Under the pieces are notes generated by a model. That model had not been told where the DNA came from, searched no databases, and saw nothing but the letters and a program-made list of their open reading frames with translations. The position numbers were made by a program, and so were the translations under genes. Source: Enterobacter sp. SA187 (GTDB lineage Bacteria; Pseudomonadota; Gammaproteobacteria; Enterobacterales; Enterobacteriaceae). From it: 64,000 bases of DNA. Shown here in pieces: positions 52,644 through 60,698 of this stretch. The stretch is taken from the NCBI RefSeq assembly GCF_001888805.2, contig NZ_CP019113.1, positions 4,365,598 to 4,429,597 of the forward strand. Reading direction: 5' to 3'. Numbering within the stretch: the stretch's first letter is position 1; every line of letters starts with the position of its first letter.

Positions 52644-55061
52644 TCACGTCCGGCGATAAAGGATACCGCCTGGCGATATTTCTTTCCGCAGGCGATCAGT
52701 CAGGGTCTTCTGCACAATACCTTCAAGCTGTCTGGCGGTGCTGGCTGTGCTTGCGTTATTCACCTCGTCACCCGAATCACCCTGGGTGATAGAGACAGGG
52801 GCATTAATGTTGAACATCGTGCCACCACCACCCACTGCGCCCAGAGCCCGGACGCCGAGCGATCCATCAGATGCACGGGTAAGTGGCATGATAGCCTCCG
52901 GCCCGGCCTCGCCCATCAGACCAGCACCTTTGGCGAACGCAAACATGGTCGGGCTGCTTACGATGCTATTACTGAACTTGCTGAGATCTGCTGAGTCATA
53001 AACGCCACCTTTAGCATTGAGCTTAATTCCCGCCGCGGCTGAGTTGTATGCTCCTGAGGGAGTCGAGCTGGCAGATGAGGCCCCGAAACTGAACAGGGAG
53101 CCAATTGAGCTAACAGCACTGGCTATTGCCATGTTAACCATTACCTGCTCAATCACCTTGAGCACACTGACACCCCAGTCTTTCCAGCTGGCCTTGTTGT
53201 CGTTAAGCATGTCGACAATATTGCTGCTGATCCCGGACATAGCGCTTTGCATGGCGCCTGCAGCCAGTGAAGCATAATTTGTGGAGTCATCAACCCAGTT
53301 AGCAAGTCCGTCACGCGCGCCGGTTACCCAGTCTGCATTAAGCCGATCAATCTGCTGATAGTAGCCTTCATATCCTTCCAGCCGCTGTGAAAGCGCCTTT
53401 TCAAGCTCGGCGGTATAGCGATCGTATTCTACCTGGCTTTTAATGTCCCCACTCTGGTAACGCTGCTGAAGATCGGCCCGCTTTTCGTTGAACTCACGCT
53501 CCACATCCAGCCGTTCACGCAGGCGCTCCCGCACTTTGTCGCCCTGCCCAGCTCCGACAATATCCGCATTTAACGAAGCTGCAGAGTTAGCATTTTCTCG
53601 CTGAAGATTAGCCACATATTGAGCGACCTTCAGGTTTTCCTCATTGGCCTTCTTCACTCCATTCAGGCGATCAACTTCTGTTGCCAGAAGTTCAAGGCGC
53701 TGGCGCTGTGTGTCGTTAAGCCCGGACAGTTTGCCATCGGCGATATCAAACTGAAGCTTCTGCTGCTCGGTCACTTCGGCTGATTTTTTACCGGTTGTGT
53801 CGATCAGCGAAATCTGGCGAAGGTAACTTTGCTCTGTAGCCTTGAAGGCGTTTTCTAGCTTTTTAGCACCAGCATCCGCAGTTTGCTTTCCATTAGTTTC
53901 GCCATTACCAAGTGCATAAACACTACTTACTGGAGCGATGAATGTTGCTGGACTAGTCGGTAGTGAAGTCTGGAAATTTTTAACATCAGCCAGACGCTCA
54001 CGTAATTCTTTTAGCTCTTTCTGCTTGGCTTCAGTGTCCATTCCGACGCGGTTTACGCCAGCAAGAAACCCTTGATCGTTAAGGTCTGATTCAAGGTTTT
54101 TAATTCGTCTTTCAATTTCACTGCGAGAAGCATTGGCAGCAACACGTTGGCCGCCTTGGAAATTCTCCACCAGCCGCCCTAATTCTGAAGCAGCCTTACC
54201 CATCCACCCAACTAAAGACGCAATCCCACCGACCATTTCAGCTAAACCCTGCAACACTTTTGGGTCTGTGAACGTTTTCTTTAAGTCATCCAAACCGTTT
54301 TGAAGAGGTGATAAATCTACCTTTGCGAGTCCAGCAGCAATTTCCATTTTCAGGCCGCTGGCTTGCGCCTCCATATCTTGAAAAAGATTGTTCACTTTAA
54401 CAAGATCATCAATTGATTCTGGAGAAGGGGCTACGCCATAATCTTTTGCTAATTGGATAAACTGCTGAAGTTTTTGATTGTTGTTATCAAATAAAGGAAG
54501 TAATTTAGAGAGGTCATTGCCAATGCTTTCTAATATTGTTGTTTTTTCAGCATTAGTCCCGATCTTGCTTAGCGCCTCCCCTATTGCTAATAATTGTTTG
54601 TCTGGCGTTATTTTTGAAAGCTTTAAAGCGGATAAGCCAAGAGCATTCAAGGCGTCAACCGCCTCTCCTGACTTATTTAAAACTGCGTCACCAATCTTAT
54701 CTCCAATATCTTTGAAGATATCGGCCATCTGGTCACCTGAAACCCCTGCTTTTTGCGCAGCAAATTGCCAAGCTAATAATTCCTGAGTGGAAAGCTTCAA
54801 GGACTTAGCCCAGCGATCGGTCTCAATTACCTGATTGGACATTGTTTTTAAGAGGACAATTCCAGCAGATGCTGTTGCTACAGCTGCGCCAGCGGCAACC
54901 GTACCAACTGACAGGATAGCCGAACCCGCCGCCTTAGCGTCACTTTCAATCTGCCGTCTCCACTTGGCTGAGGATCTCTCGGCTTTATCCATACCCGCTA
55001 CGAATCCGCCAACCTTTGCTATTAAATCAATAGTTAGTGTGCCGAGTGATTTTCCAGCCAT
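52644..55061 (-). CDS. H: Phage tail tape measure protein (gpH-like)
   Basis: An 805-residue protein that sets tail length and is ejected during entry. It begins MAGKSLGTLTIDLIAKVGGF, followed by a helical region with a short hydrophobic part near residue 55 and a long coiled-coil rich in Gln and Glu from about 300 to 560. The C-terminal part has small hydrophobic segments and GEAGPEAIMPLTRASDGSLG, a motif typical of lambda-type tape measures. The 5' half is visibly more AT-rich than the 3' half, suggesting a mosaic origin. Confidence 0.93.
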   Translation of the reverse strand: MAGKSLGTLTIDLIAKVGGFVAGMDKAERSSAKWRRQIESDAKAAGSAILSVGTVAAGAAVATASAGIVLLKTMSNQVIETDRWAKSLKLSTQELLAWQFAAQKAGVSGDQMADIFKDIGDKIGDAVLNKSGEAVDALNALGLSALKLSKITPDKQLLAIGEALSKIGTNAEKTTILESIGNDLSKLLPLFDNNNQKLQQFIQLAKDYGVAPSPESIDDLVKVNNLFQDMEAQASGLKMEIAAGLAKVDLSPLQNGLDDLKKTFTDPKVLQGLAEMVGGIASLVGWMGKAASELGRLVENFQGGQRVAANASRSEIERRIKNLESDLNDQGFLAGVNRVGMDTEAKQKELKELRERLADVKNFQTSLPTSPATFIAPVSSVYALGNGETNGKQTADAGAKKLENAFKATEQSYLRQISLIDTTGKKSAEVTEQQKLQFDIADGKLSGLNDTQRQRLELLATEVDRLNGVKKANEENLKVAQYVANLQRENANSAASLNADIVGAGQGDKVRERLRERLDVEREFNEKRADLQQRYQSGDIKSQVEYDRYTAELEKALSQRLEGYEGYYQQIDRLNADWVTGARDGLANWVDDSTNYASLAAGAMQSAMSGISSNIVDMLNDNKASWKDWGVSVLKVIEQVMVNMAIASAVSSIGSLFSFGASSASSTPSGAYNSAAAGIKLNAKGGVYDSADLSKFSNSIVSSPTMFAFAKGAGLMGEAGPEAIMPLTRASDGSLGVRALGAVGGGGTMFNINAPVSITQGDSGDEVNNASTASTARQLEGIVQKTLTDRLRKEISPGGILYRRT

Positions 55062-55076
55062 ATAAAGCCCTAAAAT

Positions 55077-55099
55077 GAAAAACCCGCCGGAGCGGGTAT
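55077..55099 (-). terminator. Intergenic hairpin before the tape measure gene
   Basis: Minus strand ACCCGC, TCCG, GCGGGTTTTTCATT: tetraloop stem plus T-run, 16 bp upstream of the tape measure start. Confidence 0.72.
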
Positions 55100-55161
55100 A
55101 TTTGCATTCGCATGATTAAATTATTAATTCATAGCAAAACAAATTAATATCAATTATTAAC

Positions 55162-55338
55162 TTAGCTCATCTTCGCTATGAAATAGAAAGTAAAAACAAC
55201 CCCAATCATAACCAACAATATCATCATGCATCCTGAAGGACCTTTTACCCTTAACTTAAAAGGTGCCCCGCATTTAGGGCAAACATCTGCCTTGCTTGAT
55301 ACTGCCTCACCACATTCCTTACATTTAATAAGCGCCAT
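55162..55338 (-). CDS. Zinc-ribbon membrane protein, possible phage moron
   Basis: A 58-residue protein starting at 55338, with AGGAGGGGTG just before the ATG. Residues 4-24 form a zinc ribbon with two CxxC pairs (IKCKECGEAV and DVCPKCGAPF). One transmembrane helix (MMILLVMIGVVFTFYFIA) ends the protein, so the ribbon would face the cytoplasm. It sits between the tail chaperone genes and the tape measure, where phages often carry extra genes. It is AT-rich. Function unknown. Confidence 0.75.
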   Translation of the reverse strand: MALIKCKECGEAVSSKADVCPKCGAPFKLRVKGPSGCMMILLVMIGVVFTFYFIAKMS

Positions 55339-55408
55339 CACCCCTCCTTTCACTGATTTTGAAAGAATAACAGGGAACTGAGCGATGACAAAACTTCAAC
55401 CTGGCTTA

Positions 55409-56055
55409 TCAATTCCAGTCATTCATAGCATCTTCCAGAGAGAGGGGCGTTTCGGCTATGTGGGGCGCAAAATCACTGATACGAAATGCCGCAGCGTCCT
55501 TGCCTTTGTTGACGTTAGCTAGCACTGAGGAGATCAGCGCAGCGCCCCACTCAGTCCGCATCATCGGGTTCAGGCTGCCGTATCTTTCCCGGTATTTTGC
55601 CCAGAGCTGCGACTCTTTGAAGCTGATCGCTTCCCGCGCTTCGGCGATGGTTCTACCACCGATGCCGTTAAGGACGAGCTCGCACCAGAACTCGTCTTCG
55701 GCGCTGAGCTGGTACTCTTTCCCAGATCGTTAACCTCCTGGATGGCAAGCAGCAGAGCGATAGTCAGGGGGCCATCCAGCGCACCACGTTCCGGATCCGC
55801 TTCGCCGGTAATATCCGCCGGGGTAAATACCGGAAGCCCGGCTTCGTCGCAGATAGAGGCAGCAATACGCCCGGCTACGCCATCCACCCGGCCATTAGCC
55901 GCCATAACGTCGGTCATTGCTGAATGGTAGCCCATGGGGCGAATATAGACGGTGGCGGTGATCTGCTCGTCGCCCTGTTTCCAGGTAATTTCTTTCTCAA
56001 CCGGGCGGCCAGTAAAGGCCCCCGCCTGCTTCAGTGCATCAAGTGTCAGCTTCAT
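55409..56055 (-). CDS. Tail assembly chaperone GT, made by -1 frameshift
   Basis: Two frames overlap. Translation starts at 56055 and reaches the slippery sequence G-GGA-AAG at 55723-55717. A -1 slip then gives EYQLSAEDEFWCELVLNGIG, continuing to a stop at 55409 (LSLEDAMNDWN). The shifted part has the look of lambda gpT, including EAREAISFKESQLWAKYRER. In lambda the G and GT products coat the tape measure during tail assembly and their ratio is set by the same GGGAAAG site. Confidence 0.88.
55570..56055 (-). CDS. G: Tail assembly chaperone G (unshifted product)
   Basis: A 161-residue unshifted product. The G domain covers MKLTLDALKQAGAFTGRPVE to AIQEVNDLGK. After the slippery codons the zero frame continues as a Ser/Lys-rich tail (SKSRSSGQNTGK) to the stop at 55570, longer than the short tail of lambda gpG. 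It lies 3 bp after the tail tube gene. Confidence 0.85.
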   Translation of the reverse strand: MKLTLDALKQAGAFTGRPVEKEITWKQGDEQITATVYIRPMGYHSAMTDVMAANGRVDGVAGRIAASICDEAGLPVFTPADITGEADPERGALDGPLTIALLLAIQEVNDLGKSTSSAPKTSSGASSSLTASVVEPSPKRGKRSASKSRSSGQNTGKDTAA

Positions 56056-56058
56056 GCG

Positions 56059-56556
56059 TTAGGCGCTCGCTTTTGGTATCCAGACGGCAGAGCCGGAACG
56101 CTGGATAGAGGCAGAAGTGGAAACAACCGTATTGGCTGCAAAATCAAACGGGAAGTCGCTTACGTAGCCCTTGAACACAAACCAGGTGCGATCGTCCGGC
56201 AGAACCAGACCATCAACTGCCCCGGCGGTGCCGGATGCCGCCGCCGTCGGCGAAGATTCCCCGTCAGACCAGCCGATCGCAAATGTCAGCTCCTGGTCTT
56301 CTTCATCATCAGAAATGGACAGGTTGTAGAGCATGATATGACTGACGTTTTTGGGATCGGCATTAAGCGTCAGTGATGCCTGGCCCGGCGTGCGCAGACC
56401 GCGCTTGTACGTACGATCGTTCTTTTCAGAAAGACAGGTGTCTTCGATCTGATCGGCAGGGTTGCTGCCAGGCGAAAAAGCGGTGATGCATTCGACTTCA
56501 CTCACTGCGCCTTTAGTAAGCACAAAGAGCTGCGTGCCTTGCGTTAATACAGACAT
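56059..56556 (-). CDS. Major tail (tube) protein
   Basis: A 165-residue siphovirus tail tube protein. Typical features are the N-terminal GTQLFVLTKGAVSEVECI, the loop with EDTCLSEKNDRTYKRGLRTPG, and a beta-rich core with TFAIGWSDGESS and FVFKGYVSDFPFDF. It precedes the G/GT chaperones as expected. The extra C-terminal Ig domain of lambda gpV is absent, as in HK97. Confidence 0.9.
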   Translation of the reverse strand: MSVLTQGTQLFVLTKGAVSEVECITAFSPGSNPADQIEDTCLSEKNDRTYKRGLRTPGQASLTLNADPKNVSHIMLYNLSISDDEEDQELTFAIGWSDGESSPTAAASGTAGAVDGLVLPDDRTWFVFKGYVSDFPFDFAANTVVSTSASIQRSGSAVWIPKASA

Positions 56557-56572
56557 GGTTTATCTCCGGTCA

Positions 56573-56596
56573 TAAAAAAACCGGCTCAGGGCCGGT
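56573..56596 (-). terminator. Intergenic hairpin before the tail tube gene
   Basis: Minus strand ACCGGC, CCTGA, GCCGGTTTTTTTATG: stem plus seven T, between the tail terminator and tube genes. Confidence 0.78.
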
Positions 56597-56603
56597 GAGA
56601 GGG

Positions 56604-56969
56604 TTATCGCTTCACTATCCAGTCAACGTCGAACGAATAGCGATAGCGTCTGGTTTCGGGGTCTTTCTCCTGCCCGCCCCAGCGTGTGATGTGTGCGTGC
56701 GGCTCTATGGCATCGCGCAGTGCAGCGGCGACGGCGATCACCTCATCCACCGTGTCGGCATACGCATCCACCTGCAGGGTGAAGGAGTCTGCGTCGGGAC
56801 GCTGGGCCAGGTAGTTCTCCGGAGATCCGGTGACGTTCTGCCACACCACGTACGGATAGACCACATTGTCGTCCTGCTGGCCGAACGGATAGAGGCGCAG
56901 CGTTTCACCGCCCAGCAATGCCACCACCGACGGGCTGGCAGCGCAGACGGTAAATATGGGGGCGATCAT
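56604..56969 (-). CDS. Tail completion/terminator protein, DUF3168 family
   Basis: A 121-residue protein that probably caps the tail tube, like lambda gpU or HK97 gp10-region proteins. Family marks are YPYVVWQNVTGSPENYLAQRP, the strand-turn FTLQVDAYADTVDEVIAVA and the C-terminal RYRYSFDVDWIVKR. Its start overlaps the upstream gene by 4 bp (ATGA type). Confidence 0.87.
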   Translation of the reverse strand: MIAPIFTVCAASPSVVALLGGETLRLYPFGQQDDNVVYPYVVWQNVTGSPENYLAQRPDADSFTLQVDAYADTVDEVIAVAAALRDAIEPHAHITRWGGQEKDPETRRYRYSFDVDWIVKR

Positions 56970-57451
56970 GGTGGCACTCCCTTTTTCGCCGCGCGCTTGA
57001 GGGCACGGTCAATAGCCTTTTCGTATTCTGTGGCAAACACGTTAACCACCTCACCGACGCTGCTTTCGGCCGCCGGGCGCATAAACGGCTGCGCCCGCAC
57101 ATTCTCGGTACCGAACTCGATCAGACGCCAGTGTGGCGTCGGCGCATTCTCACCGAGATCAGGATTTTTTTTCAGGACTGCACCGTGAAGAACGCCGATC
57201 CGAAAACCCAGATTGCCGGTGGTTTTGAAGAGGCGGCCGTTCCAGCGCATCGCCACGTTGGCAGCAATGTTGCGGCCTGTTAACGGGTCATCAATCCTGG
57301 CGGCATTCGCTTTCGCTTTTTCAACAATCACGTTACCGGCGCGCCGGAGCGCAGCCCGGCCGCCACGACGACGCAGATCGTCACTGACCGATGACAGCTT
57401 ACCGAGCAAAGCCTCAACGCCAATAATGCTGAAATCAACGCCGTCAGCCAT
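56966..57451 (-). CDS. HK97 gp10-like neck/tail component
   Basis: A 161-residue protein of the HK97-gp10 family. It begins MADGVDFSIIGVEALLGKL, has an Arg/Ala-rich helix (LRRRGGRAALRRAGNVIVEKAK), and the late HWRLIEFGTENVRAQPFMRPA, which is the family's best-conserved segment. It joins the head connector to the tail. It overlaps its neighbours on both sides by a few bases. Confidence 0.9.
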   Translation of the reverse strand: MADGVDFSIIGVEALLGKLSSVSDDLRRRGGRAALRRAGNVIVEKAKANAARIDDPLTGRNIAANVAMRWNGRLFKTTGNLGFRIGVLHGAVLKKNPDLGENAPTPHWRLIEFGTENVRAQPFMRPAAESSVGEVVNVFATEYEKAIDRALKRAAKKGVPP

Positions 57452-57776
57452 CGTTAACCCCTCTTGAGCAGGGTAGCGTCAGATACTCCCGGCCGCTTTT
57501 ATCGTCTTCCAGTACGCCCTGAATATCGTAAACGCGCCCGCGGTAACGAATGCGGTGCTTATCCGTGACATCATCACGCCAGCGAATAGTGATCCGTGTG
57601 GTTAACTCGCTCTGTCCCGCCTGCGCGGCCACAAAATCGCGCGCAGACAAATCGGTAACGTTAGCCCACAGCTCGGCCTGGTCAGCCCACCCATTAACCA
57701 CCGCGCCGGTAACTGGACTCTGCGTTTTAACTGGTTTCTGAAGCGTGATTCGTTTATTGAGCTTCCCCGCCTGCAT
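57444..57776 (-). CDS. Head closure / head-tail joining protein
   Basis: A 110-residue protein of the phage head-tail adaptor (SPP1 gp16-like) family. Typical marks are MQAGKLNKRITLQKPV at the start, WANVTDLSARDFVAAQAGQ in the middle and TDKHRIRYRGRVYDIQGVLED near the end. It overlaps the following gene by 8 bp. Confidence 0.9.
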   Translation of the reverse strand: MQAGKLNKRITLQKPVKTQSPVTGAVVNGWADQAELWANVTDLSARDFVAAQAGQSELTTRITIRWRDDVTDKHRIRYRGRVYDIQGVLEDDKSGREYLTLPCSRGVNDG

Positions 57777-57778
57777 GA

Positions 57779-57958
57779 TTACCCCCTGGGCTTGCCGCTG
57801 AGGTAAGTATGCTGCGGAAGCTCAGCATCACTCTCTTCCACTACCATTGACTGGTAGATCACCGCCGTCAGAGCCTCGTTTGACTCCGCCAGTCGGTTCA
57901 TCGCTGCTGTCTGGGCTGCCATTGCTGTCAGCAACTGGTTTACCTGTTGATCGTTCAT
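57779..57958 (-). CDS. Small phage protein of unknown function (59 residues)
   Basis: A short frame starting MNDQQVNQLLTAMAAQTAAM and ending YLSGKPRG. It is predicted to be helical, with heptad-like spacing suggesting a small coiled-coil. It ends 2 bp before the head closure start, so it fits the tightly packed late operon. It overlaps a second small frame (57828-58019) by 131 bp in another phase. Its ordinary amino acid composition argues that it is the true coding frame in the overlap. Confidence 0.6.
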   Translation of the reverse strand: MNDQQVNQLLTAMAAQTAAMNRLAESNEALTAVIYQSMVVEESDAELPQHTYLSGKPRG

Positions 57959-58019
57959 AGGCGATTTTCATCCACTTTTTAAGCCATTCACGCCGCGCGG
58001 CGCATCCGGAGCAGGCCAT
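57828..58019 (-). CDS. Small Cys-containing phage protein
   Basis: A 63-residue frame starting MACSGCAARREWLKKWMKIA, a CxxC start seen on small head-region proteins of HK97-like phages. The last 36 residues are Ser/Gly/Asp-rich and lie opposite the start of the other small frame, so they may be dictated by it. It starts 9 bp after the connector gene. Function unknown. Confidence 0.6.
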   Translation of the reverse strand: MACSGCAARREWLKKWMKIAYERSTGKPVADSNGSPDSSDEPTGGVKRGSDGGDLPVNGSGRE

Positions 58020-58028
58020 AAATTCCTC

Positions 58029-58355
58029 TCAGACACCATAAATGCGGTACGGTTGAAGCAACGATTCAACGGCCAGATCAACGGTTGAAGAGGTGCCACT
58101 GGTGATGACCGCTTCCCGGTTCGCGTACCAGTGCGCGATAAGCATCAGCATGGCCATTTCGATATCTTCGCCGTAAAGCAGCGCATCCGGGTCAAGCAGG
58201 TACAGTGGATCAGCTGCATTTTCGTAAAGACGGCGTCGGGTCCACTTCTGAACGTAAAGGGCGGCCGCTTTGATGCTGGTTTCGATCCAGATATCTTCTG
58301 CGGTGCTGTCGGCGTCGATCCGGCAGTGTGTTTTAACCTGCTCTTTGGTCAGCAT
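58029..58355 (-). CDS. Head-tail connector, gp6-like
   Basis: A 108-residue adaptor of the phage gp6-like family that binds below the portal. It starts MLTKEQVKTHCRIDADST, has the helix IETSIKAAALYVQKWTRR, and later AMLMLIAHWYANREAV and a C-terminal LLQPYRIYGV, all hallmarks of the family. Confidence 0.93.
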   Translation of the reverse strand: MLTKEQVKTHCRIDADSTAEDIWIETSIKAAALYVQKWTRRRLYENAADPLYLLDPDALLYGEDIEMAMLMLIAHWYANREAVITSGTSSTVDLAVESLLQPYRIYGV

Positions 58356-58364
58356 GCCCGCTCC

Positions 58365-58550
58365 TTATTTGGCCTTGCCATTCCCTTTCGGCTTTTGCTC
58401 TTTATCCGGATCCGGCTTCTTCTCGCCAGGCTCCTGAGCGTAACCGCTGGCCAGTAGGTCGCGGCCGTGTTGCTCCAGAGTCTCAAACTCGTTGCCTTCA
58501 GTAAGCACTTTGCCTTCAAAGTAGATGGGCTTGATAGCAATCAGCTTCAT
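58365..58550 (-). CDS. Small conserved phage head-region protein
   Basis: A 61-residue protein with an N-terminal beta segment (MKLIAIKPIYFEGKVLTEGN), a short helix, and a highly charged Lys/Asp/Pro-rich tail (KPDPDKEQKPKGNGKAK). GGAGACAGCC precedes the ATG. Small proteins of this kind often follow the capsid gene in HK97-type phages; the function is unknown. Confidence 0.75.
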   Translation of the reverse strand: MKLIAIKPIYFEGKVLTEGNEFETLEQHGRDLLASGYAQEPGEKKPDPDKEQKPKGNGKAK

Positions 58551-58564
58551 GGCTGTCTCCTTTA

Positions 58565-58595
58565 AGGAAAAAGAAAAGCGGCCCGCAGGCCGCCG
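58565..58595 (-). terminator. Intergenic hairpin after the capsid gene
   Basis: Minus strand GCGGCC, TGC, GGGCCGCTTTTCTTTTT: stable stem and T-rich tail a few bases after the capsid stop. Confidence 0.75.
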
Positions 58596-58602
58596 TTAAG
58601 GT

Positions 58603-59823
58603 TTACGCACCGCCGCCAGCAGCAGGCGCGGTGAAGGAACCGTAGATAAACGCTTCCGGACGTTTCACGGCCAGCGCCAGGCGCTCTTCGCAACGAATCG
58701 AGATCATATTTTTCTCGAAGTCGTCGGCGTTCTCGGTGGAGATAACCACGTTGGCATCTTCACGATCGAACAGCTGTGCCGCTGCGTTAAACGCACCGGT
58801 CAGGAACTTGCCCTGGAATGCTGCGGCCTCAGTGGCCACAACCGGCAGGCCCCACAGGGTAGGACCGGTCAGTGCCGCCGGGTTCGCCAGGATGTAGCGG
58901 CCCAGCGTGTCTTTGGTGAGTTCAATCTTCGCCCAGTCGATGAAGTGCAGGACGTGGCCGGAAGCCGGGAAGCGCGCCAGCTGCGCCTGCAGCATGGCCA
59001 GACGCAGATCGTCAATACCGTTCTGCTGCTCAACCGTGAAGGCTGCATCGTATGCAGAAGCCTGCGGCACGATGCCTTTCAGGTGCGCGCCGGTACCGTC
59101 ACCGAAGAGAATTTCCTGCTCTTCGACGTATTTCAGGCCATAACGCATCTCAGCGTCGATAGTGGACTGCAGTTGCGCAAAGTCATCCAGGATCTGCTTG
59201 GACGCTTTGAACATGTGCGCGATGGTGGTTACAGGAGTGATCTGCGTGGCGAACTGGATATCGCTGTACGGCTTGGCGGTACCTTCAGGCACAACCTTCG
59301 CCGCATTAGTGAAGCCAGTCTGCTGCACCCAGAAGATGGCCGGTGCAGAGGTGCGGCCCGGCGCAATCAGATCCCGGATGAAGAGTCGCTGCTTCGGCGC
59401 GGTATCAATGCCTGGCAGGCGCTGCGGCTCAACCACTCCGCTTGCCACGTCAGTGGAGATCAGCGCAGCATTTACCGGCACGCTGACGCGCTTACCGCCT
59501 TCCACGCTTGCCGCGAACGCTTTTAGTGCTTCGCTGCTGATTACGGTCTGGCCGACGGTCTCGATCACCGTTGCAGCATTCGCCAGCGGCATCTGAGCAA
59601 CCTGCTGCTCCAGTTCGCCGAGCGCCGCCTTCAGCGTTTTTTCAGCCTCTTTCAGGGCATTAAATTCCACTGCCATTTTATCGACGGTGTCTTTGGTTTC
59701 CGCTGACAGCTGGCCGTTTTTCTTTGCTTCTTTTAGCGCCTCTTCTGCCTTTGCATTGAATTTGCCGGTCGCCTCTTCAATGCTGGCGCTAACTTTCTTC
59801 AGGATCTCATTTACATCAGACAT
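58603..59823 (-). CDS. Major capsid protein, HK97 fold
   Basis: A 406-residue capsid subunit. Residues 1 to about 100 form the alpha-helical delta (scaffolding) region, rich in Lys, Glu and Ala, that the prohead protease would remove. The HK97-fold body follows, with LISTDVASGVVEPQRLPGI, PKQRLFIRDLIAPGRTSAPA, WVQQTGFTNAAKVVPEGTAK, and the axial-domain segments VVATEAAAFQGKFLTGAF and DDFEKNMISIRCEERLALAV. The protease gene is 12 bp upstream. Confidence 0.95.
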   Translation of the reverse strand: MSDVNEILKKVSASIEEATGKFNAKAEEALKEAKKNGQLSAETKDTVDKMAVEFNALKEAEKTLKAALGELEQQVAQMPLANAATVIETVGQTVISSEALKAFAASVEGGKRVSVPVNAALISTDVASGVVEPQRLPGIDTAPKQRLFIRDLIAPGRTSAPAIFWVQQTGFTNAAKVVPEGTAKPYSDIQFATQITPVTTIAHMFKASKQILDDFAQLQSTIDAEMRYGLKYVEEQEILFGDGTGAHLKGIVPQASAYDAAFTVEQQNGIDDLRLAMLQAQLARFPASGHVLHFIDWAKIELTKDTLGRYILANPAALTGPTLWGLPVVATEAAAFQGKFLTGAFNAAAQLFDREDANVVISTENADDFEKNMISIRCEERLALAVKRPEAFIYGSFTAPAAGGGA

Positions 59824-59835
59824 AATTTCTCCGTT

Positions 59836-60690
59836 TTACTGGGCAGCCGCTTTCAGGCCGCTGAGTGCGGCTTCCAGTCGGTCAATAGTTTCGTTTTCGA
59901 TGGTGGCAGCGCTCGGCGTACCGTCAGGGTTGGCAGCAGCGCCTGGCTTGCTTCCGGATAGTGCTTTAAGAAGTTTTCGACGCTCAGAACGCGGCGTATC
60001 GGTTTTAGCCAGCAGCGCATCGAGTTTGCGCAGGGCCGCCGCCGGGCTGTCGTCATCGTCAGCTATCTCGTCAGCTGAGAGCAGACTGTCAGCAAATCCC
60101 TTCGCCACCGCGTCACTGCCGCCGATATAGGTTTCGCCGTCCATCATCCTGTCGACGGTGTCGGCATCAAGACCGCTTCGCGCCTGGTAGATATCGCTCA
60201 TCGCTTTATCAAATGGCTCCATGTCAGCGGCGATCTGCGCCAGGTCGTGACGGTTGCCCATTGCATAGACCCAGCAGTTGTGGATCATCAGGAACGCGCC
60301 GCGGCCAATCTGCACGTCGTCGCCAGCCATCGCGATAATCGATGCCGCAGATGCAGCTAGGCCAAGCACCTTCACGGTTACTTTGCCTTCGTACTCGCGC
60401 AGCAGGTTGTATATGGCCAGCCCCTCGAACATGTCGCCGCCAGGGCTGTTGATATTGACCGTCACGTCAGCGCCTCCGAGCGAACGAAGCGCCCCTGCAA
60501 TGCGGCTGGCGGTCACGCCCTCGCCCCAGTAATCAGCGCCGATCACGTCGAAGATAGAAATGCTGTTGTCACCTTCGCGGGCGGCGCGAATGCCACCATT
60601 CCAGCGCTCCATTGCCGCAGCTGGCAGATCAGGTTTTTCGCGCGCAAAAGGTCGCCCCTCCGGCGCAGCCGGAAGGCTTTTAATTGTCAT
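59836..60690 (-). CDS. ClpP-like head maturation protease
   Basis: A 284-residue prohead protease of the S14 (ClpP) family. The oxyanion segment is NINSPGGDMFEGLAIYNLL. The nucleophile is the Ser in LGLAASAAS (residue 114), followed by IIAMAGD, and the His in MIHNCW (residue 137). The C-terminal 70 residues, helical and Ala/Glu-rich, may act as an internal scaffold. It trims the delta region of the capsid protein. Confidence 0.93.
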   Translation of the reverse strand: MTIKSLPAAPEGRPFAREKPDLPAAAMERWNGGIRAAREGDNSISIFDVIGADYWGEGVTASRIAGALRSLGGADVTVNINSPGGDMFEGLAIYNLLREYEGKVTVKVLGLAASAASIIAMAGDDVQIGRGAFLMIHNCWVYAMGNRHDLAQIAADMEPFDKAMSDIYQARSGLDADTVDRMMDGETYIGGSDAVAKGFADSLLSADEIADDDDSPAAALRKLDALLAKTDTPRSERRKLLKALSGSKPGAAANPDGTPSAATIENETIDRLEAALSGLKAAAQ

Positions 60691-60698
60691 GGATGCTC

